A stretch of DNA of 22,902 nt from Cerioporus squamosus (lineage: Eukaryota > Basidiomycota > Agaricomycetes > Polyporales > Polyporaceae), in the NCBI GenBank assembly GCA_022592435.1, contig JABYQS010000431.1:1-22902 (forward strand), read 5' to 3'. How positions within the stretch are numbered: the first letter of the stretch is position 1; the number at the start of each line of letters is the position of its first letter. This document shows positions 18,750-22,902 of the stretch, in pieces. Under the pieces are notes generated by a model, which saw only the letters and a program-made list of their open reading frames with translations, had not been told where the DNA came from and searched no databases. Both the position numbers and the translations under genes were made by a program.

Positions 18750-20076
18750 GCAGGGCTACTTAAATTGGACCTCAGTGAGACGACGGTGGTGGTACCAGAG
18801 CTGTTACTCCTCTGCTGTAAACGCGTCGTAATGACGCGTGCTGAGGATTGGTGTGATGGCCGCCCAGTCGCCCCTTCGCCCTCGCGGACGCTGAACATGA
18901 TCTCTCCGCTCTCATCCTCTGACGTTGCCGCGCGAGCTTGGTGTGCCGGGTCGATGTCGTCTTGAGTTGCGAGGAGCCATAGCTGCGGTAGATTGTACTG
19001 CCGGGACCGGTAATGGGAGCATGTCGAGGGCTTCCCGTACCACCGCCGCGGTGCGTTTGTCCGAGCGCTGCGGGCAGTACCGGGGGAACAATCCAGTGGG
19101 TCTCGGATGGCAGCGCTGGAGTGAGTACGATGCTCGGTATTGGGAGCATCTGTAGGGTTTCCGCTTGATCAAGTGCCATCATCCTGCGACGAGAGGACCG
19201 TGGTTAGTAGAGCATTAGGGAAGTCTGAGTTGCGGACAGCCCAGAGTCCAGATTGGATGTAGACGGTATGCTCACCAAGTTGCTTCCAGGCCCCTCGTCG
19301 GCGGCCCGGGTGCGACAGGACTGGGACTAAGCGGGGTGTCGGGAACCGATACCGATGGGTCATGTTCGGATTCCGATTCTCCTTGCCAGCGGTATGCGCG
19401 ACAAGTCCACCGGCGCGTTCGCGACACCGATCTGCTGGTCTCCCACTGTCCTGCTATCGAAGCTTGGCCCGGAGACAACGGGAAAGTCCTCCTGGAGGGC
19501 AGGCTGGGTGCTCGTCATCTGTGGACGCCTCGCGATGCCTGGCGGATCAGGATACTGTGGCCACAGAAGTCGGTCGATCAGCGTCCGGACGGTGGTACTT
19601 ACACATGACAAGGTACAACGACTCACCGCTCCGCGTTGCCACCGCACGATATGATTTGGGACGTGCAACTCCCTCGCAGCCTGATCCACCAGGCCAGGGT
19701 GGGATCCAGCAGGGCGGTTGGGATCGGATACCGCTGGGTCGCGTTAGGACTCGGATCCCGATTCTCCTTGCCAGTATAGCCGCTTGACACCCAGGACAAG
19801 TCCACCGTACCGTGCAACGTAGAGAGGGTGGTGAGTTGCTGGGGCCTGGGTTCTGGTGGAAAGCATCAATTCGTCGTAGTCATAGCAGTGACTGTGGAAG
19901 TACACTCACGATGCGCTTCATTGTGCCGTGGCCGCGGCGGACAGTGGACGGGTAGGGGCATGCTCATGCTCTGAGCCACGAGGGGGGAAGCGGCGAGCGA
20001 TGTCTTGAGAAGTTTGTCTGTGAGAGAACTGGGAAAGGGTAGTGGTGCGAGGTAGGTCCGGAGGATGATCGCCCAT
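18750..20076 (-). CDS. Unrecognised, partly repetitive locus (tentative)
   Basis: Tentative minus-strand gene. A TATA box (20155-20162) and a C/T-rich leader precede an ATG at 20076 that opens a 52-residue frame (start MGDHPPDLPRTTTLSQFSHR). The frame meets TGA at about 19918-19920, overlapping a second possible start (MKRI) that runs into a good GTGAGT donor at 19910. Downstream, splice-like sites (acceptor TTTCCACCAG at about 19854, donor GTAAGT near 19600) and long overlapping frames continue to about 18750, with Pro/Ser/Arg-rich content. Two diverged direct repeats (19331-19412 and 19709-19807) lie inside and give GKENR-containing peptides on this strand. I recognise no domain and cannot fix a full exon chain; it could be a decayed regulator gene or chance open frames. 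Confidence 0.25.
19331..19412 (-). repeat. Direct repeat unit 1
   Basis: Pairs with 19709-19807. Both share the exact 17-mer CCGATTCTCCTTGCCAG, a preceding GATACCG.TGGGTC word and a following ACAAGTCCACCG. Unit 1 is 82 bases and lacks about 17 bases present in unit 2 between the 17-mer and ACAAGTCC. Confidence 0.7.
19709..19807 (-). repeat. Direct repeat unit 2
   Basis: Second, 99-base copy of the unit at 19331-19412, with starts about 378 bases apart. On the minus strand one frame reads GKENRDPSPNATQRYPIPT here and GKENRNPNMTHRYRFPT in unit 1, so the resemblance also shows at protein level, which suggests a once-coding internal duplication. Confidence 0.7.
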
Positions 20077-20154
20077 CCTTGGAGGCGAGGAGAGGCTGGT
20101 GAGAGAGGTGAGAGTGTTGTGTGAAGCTGTCGTTCTCCTCGAAGGTGTCGCGCC

Positions 20155-20162
20155 CTTATATA
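20155..20162 (-). promoter_or_regulatory. TATA box (TATATAAG)
   Basis: TATATAAG on the minus strand, about 80 bases upstream of the ATG at 20076. The intervening leader is C/T-rich (TTCACACAACACTCTCACC), the usual look of a fungal transcription start. It supports a transcribed unit running leftward from here. Confidence 0.5.
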
Positions 20163-20429
20163 GCTGTCGGATGTCATTGTCGACCTCCTGGCTTGGATGG
20201 CGTGAGTAGCCTGCGACGCTTTGCCTATAGTGCCGTGCTGACGCGTCCCAGGGGAGCACAAGGTTCCTGCCCAAGACAATGTTGCTTTGCTAGGCTATAC
20301 GTCGCCAGAACAGTCGCCATTGGCGACGCATAGCATGTCGTTCAAGGTCCGTGCGGAGTTGTCATTTCACGTACCTGTCATGAAATACACAGGTCAAAGA
20401 GAGTTGACTACAAGGCGGTATGTTGCCAG
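20163..20429. other. Intergenic stretch
   Basis: Upstream side of the TATA-box promoter and upstream of the small exon candidate at 20430. A plus-strand frame around 20334-20478 (ATGTCGTTCAAGG...) runs into the exon candidate in another phase. No motif recognised. Confidence 0.3.
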
Positions 20430-20609
20430 CTCCGGGAAGCCGATCCCGGACAAGTGTCATTCTACGTATTCCACATAGAGGGGACCGTGCGGCCCTCGAC
20501 ACGGAGCACGGTGAATGTGGCAGACTGGAGGACAATACTCAAGGGCGTGATTGAGCTGTACACGAAGTCAGCACAGACCAACCCGGACTGCGGGAAACTG
20601 GGAGGGTGA
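20430..20609 (+). CDS. Exon candidate, unknown protein
   Basis: A frame of 59 codons opened by an acceptor-like TTGCCAG at 20423-20429 and closed by TGA at 20607-20609, with a GTGACG donor-like site at 20606. The peptide has a balanced, globular composition (EADPGQVSFYVFHIEGTV, WRTILKGVIELYTKSAQT) unlike the surrounding noise. No family recognised and no confident neighbouring exons found; it may be a surviving exon of a decayed gene. Confidence 0.3.
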   Translation, partial: LREADPGQVSFYVFHIEGTVRPSTRSTVNVADWRTILKGVIELYTKSAQTNPDCGKLGG

Positions 20610-21703
20610 CGCACCTGCAGCCTGACATGGTCCCACAACAGAGATATCGCACAAAGGATGTGGACATGCCGTCGCTCTGCCTCAGCACACAACAGCCAAG
20701 TTAAACGGTATGCTGACCGATTGTTTGACTTGACGACAGTACTGTTGTATGAGACGTGAGTAGGCCCAGGGGCACGGACCTGGCTCAGCTGATCTGGCGT
20801 TTGCGCAGATTAGGCCACCCATGGCGCCTCAACCTCGATCGACGCTTCAAAAATAACTCCGTCTGTCAAGGATACGGATCAAGCTGTAACGGAGACCATC
20901 AGTATAGAACTTCAATTGCAACTTGGTGAAAGTACTGTACTACGACATAGTATCAGGCAAAACTGGGGAGATTCTGGCGGTGTTCTATCACCTTTGAACT
21001 GCTTGTCGCATATCCGTCACTCTTGTGCGGCACCAACCCTAAGATATCGATGTCGAGAAGCAAGGCCAAGTAGGAAGTCGGACGAGAACTCAGTAAGAGT
21101 AACTTAGCCTCGAGGAATGTTGTCGGCTTTTGCCGAGTATCAAGCGCGCCGTTCCAAGAGAGCGTCCGCGAGCTCGAACTCTTTCGTCCCGTCGCTCTAT
21201 TTACACCCAGGCAAATCACAACAGAAGGAATCGCGACGACTATATGGCTAATAGCTTATCTACTAGGCTCCATGAATGTGGAATAGTCCCAGGTAAAAGC
21301 TTGAAAACCGGATCACTGAACTCCATGAGCTGTACGGTCTCCTCCACCACGTGGAACGGCATTTTGGTATGTACAGATAACTCGCGCCGTTCTAGTCGTG
21401 AATACATACCCATCTCGTTCCGTCTCTTTCGTAAGTGCTTCGATGCTCGTATGCCAATCATCGCTTATGATGTACTCAGGGACACTCGGAGGGTCTTCCC
21501 ATGACGCCGACGTGGTCTCGATTGAATCCGCTGGAGTTCCCAAGTGACGAGCTACCAGAACCAACACGACTAGGTCAGTGCATCCTGCCTTCATTTACTT
21601 GACACCAGCTGCGCTTTGGTTCTTCCCCGTGGTTGTCCGTATACCTCGTCGCGCCTCAGCCCTCAAGTCCCAGGCTCGTCCCCTCGTCCTGCCTCTGGAT
21701 TTC
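20610..21703. other. Long unassigned stretch
   Basis: Nearly 1.1 kb with no gene I can support. Open frames (21130-21504 +, 20953-21219 -, 21313-21594 -) overlap one another, start mostly with non-ATG codons and show no domain or splice pattern. Confidence 0.35.
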
Positions 21704-22174
21704 ATGCTTCAAACATACCCGGTACACTACAATGTTAACTGCACTCAATGGCACGAAGACCTGCATGGCTCTTACCCGTCGACCATCATCATGCTCGCCC
21801 TGGTGCTCCTACTAACGGCCCTGGTGCTTGGGACTCTGATCATTATTTCATTCGCAGCTACCGTCGTGCGTCTAGGTTCGAACACCGGACCACGGTCGAC
21901 GCCGAAGCCAACGTGTCAAAGATGCGTATCTGAGGTTATCGACCGCTATGTCAAGCAAGGGTCTTCCTCCTACTCCTGGTGGATGCCCCGCCTTTCCTCG
22001 TGCAAGCCTGAACCTGACTCCCATGGCCTGTGTGTGGCATCCGCCCACACCGCGCCCCAAGGCTTCGCTCCACGTTCGGATGTGCTTGCCACAGCCATAT
22101 GTGCGTTGGCCTCGCTGTTGTCAGTGTCCTCTTCTTTCCCCTTCATCGGCATCACTCTAAGATACCACATCTAG
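21704..22174 (+). CDS. Possible single-pass membrane protein (tentative)
   Basis: From the ATG at 21704 an open frame of 156 residues runs to the stop at 22172-22174; the frame is open further upstream to 21578 but with no ATG. The notable feature is one strong hydrophobic segment (TIIMLALVLLLTALVLGTLI), with NCTQW before it as a possible glycosylation site. After it come three CxxC-like or single cysteines and Ser-rich sequence without a recognised domain. A second weaker hydrophobic stretch lies near the end (ATAICALASLLSVSSSFPFI). No homology recognised; it could be a chance frame. Confidence 0.25.
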   Translation: MLQTYPVHYNVNCTQWHEDLHGSYPSTIIMLALVLLLTALVLGTLIIISFAATVVRLGSNTGPRSTPKPTCQRCVSEVIDRYVKQGSSSYSWWMPRLSSCKPEPDSHGLCVASAHTAPQGFAPRSDVLATAICALASLLSVSSSFPFIGITLRYHI

Positions 22175-22690
22175 GATACCGGTAACCTGAGGTGCTAGTA
22201 ATGCTGTGCTAATGCAAACTGCATGCCGAGAACGGCGCGATAGAAACGAATTCCGTTCCAGGTAAGTACGTCGCTCTCCCATGATCACACTGCCATCTGA
22301 CATGGACGTCCAAATACGTGTACTGCTTGTCTGCGGAACAGCGTCATTGTCCAAGACGCGCTTCTCGCGGCGATAGTCAAATCCACTATCGGCGGTGCTC
22401 TGACGGCATAAACGCTCAGAAGACGACGAGTCGGGCAGTGCTGCTGAACTTCTTTTATACGACGTCGCACAGGCGCAGCCCCTAGCCATGCCCATCCCTT
22501 GGTAAGTAGCGCCCTGAATTGGTTTCGTTGATCTAGTTTCTGACTACATGTTGGATCATAGGATCTCATAGGATGCTGGTGATTGAGCGTTCACTCGCCG
22601 CCCAGAGCCCACGTTCCTCGAACAGGCACGTCAGCGCGTCATCTCAGAACCCTACACGTTTTAACGAGGCCACCAGCCCTTCTACGACCA
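22175..22690. other. Intergenic stretch, nothing recognised
   Basis: 5' side of the HET-domain relic. A minus-strand frame (22157-22495) has no recognised content. A short direct repeat, ATAGGATCTCATAGGAT, is visible at 22558-22574. Confidence 0.35.
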
Positions 22691-22902
22691 ATGGCTCTTG
22701 AACACATCTTGCGCCGAGCTCAAGTACTTCGTGGGCCCTGAGGATGTGCCTGAAGGCTACGCGATTCTCTCCCACGTTTGGCAGGGGAATGAACAGCCTT
22801 CAAGGAGATTCAAGACCTTCGGGACACATGCGCTCACGAGGGCAAGAACCCAGAAACTACGTCTCTGAGAAGATCAAGAGGTTCTGTCAGGTGGCGGAAT
22901 TG
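22691..22902 (+). pseudogene. HET-domain gene, N-terminal relic, truncated by window end
   Basis: Start of a heterokaryon-incompatibility (HET) domain protein, a family involved in non-self recognition and programmed cell death in fungi. The typical N-terminus (MWLLNTSTAELK...YAILSHVW) is seen as WLLNTSCAELKYFVGPEDVP then GYAILSHVWQGNEQ from 22692. The expected ATG-TGG has become AATGG, so the only ATG (22691) is out of frame and stops at about 22741. Frame breaks follow near 22797 (before FKEIQDLRDTCAHEGKN) and near 22853 (before NYVSEKIKRFCQVAE). Three lesions in about 200 bases indicate a decayed copy; the rest is beyond the window. Confidence 0.75.

Noticed and set aside
1..22902. CRISPR arrays, rRNA, bacterial promoters or operons
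   Set aside because: No regularly spaced repeats or rRNA-like blocks seen, and dense GT-AG introns show the DNA is fungal.

Overview
The window looks like nuclear DNA of a basidiomycete fungus, most likely a wood- or litter-decaying agaricomycete. The evidence is direct: genes are cut by many 46-67 nt introns (GT-AG, one GC-AG, with CTAAC/CTGAC-like branch sites), GC content is moderate, and the products are fungal families (velvet factor, glutaminase GtaA-like, CE1 esterase, HET domain, NIPA-type transporter, DCC1). I saw no bacterial operons, rRNA, tRNA or CRISPR. Gene models were built by hand from splice sites, reading phase and remembered family motifs; no database was searched.

Layout. 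26-2366 (+): 3' part of a GtaA-like glutaminase that ends in a membrane anchor and cytoplasmic tail; a 494 bp MITE sits inside one of its introns. 2946-3638 (-): truncated, diverged inverted copy of the DUF262 gene found at 12294. About 4445-4925 (-): relic of a CE1 esterase. 5118-6279: no recognisable gene. 6280-7687 (-): velvet-domain regulator. 8289-12000 (-): NIPA/DUF803 magnesium-transporter-like gene with nine exons, one of whose introns has grown to 1691 nt. 12294-13876 (+): intact DUF262 gene in eight exons, divergent from the transporter. 14072-15525 (-): DCC1, convergent with the DUF262 gene and with three ACGCGT boxes upstream. 16597-18401 (+): polytopic membrane protein of unknown role with frame breaks. 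About 18750-20076 (-): an unrecognised, partly repetitive locus with a TATA box. 20430-20609 and 21704-22174 (+): weak coding candidates. 22692-end (+): frame-broken start of a HET-domain gene.

How it fits together. No pathway cluster is evident: housekeeping genes (DCC1, NIPA), a developmental regulator (velvet) and secreted or surface hydrolases lie among relics and insertions. Three multi-exon genes (NIPA, DUF262, DCC1) join in frame at every junction, whereas GtaA-like, velvet, the 16.6 kb membrane gene and HET each carry one or more single-base frame breaks. Either the window mixes live and decaying genes or the assembly has residual indels. The most notable points are the MITE inside an intron with its TA duplication, the inverted DUF262 duplicate that lost its YQR motif and a splice acceptor, the enlarged transporter intron, and the triple ACGCGT promoter of DCC1.
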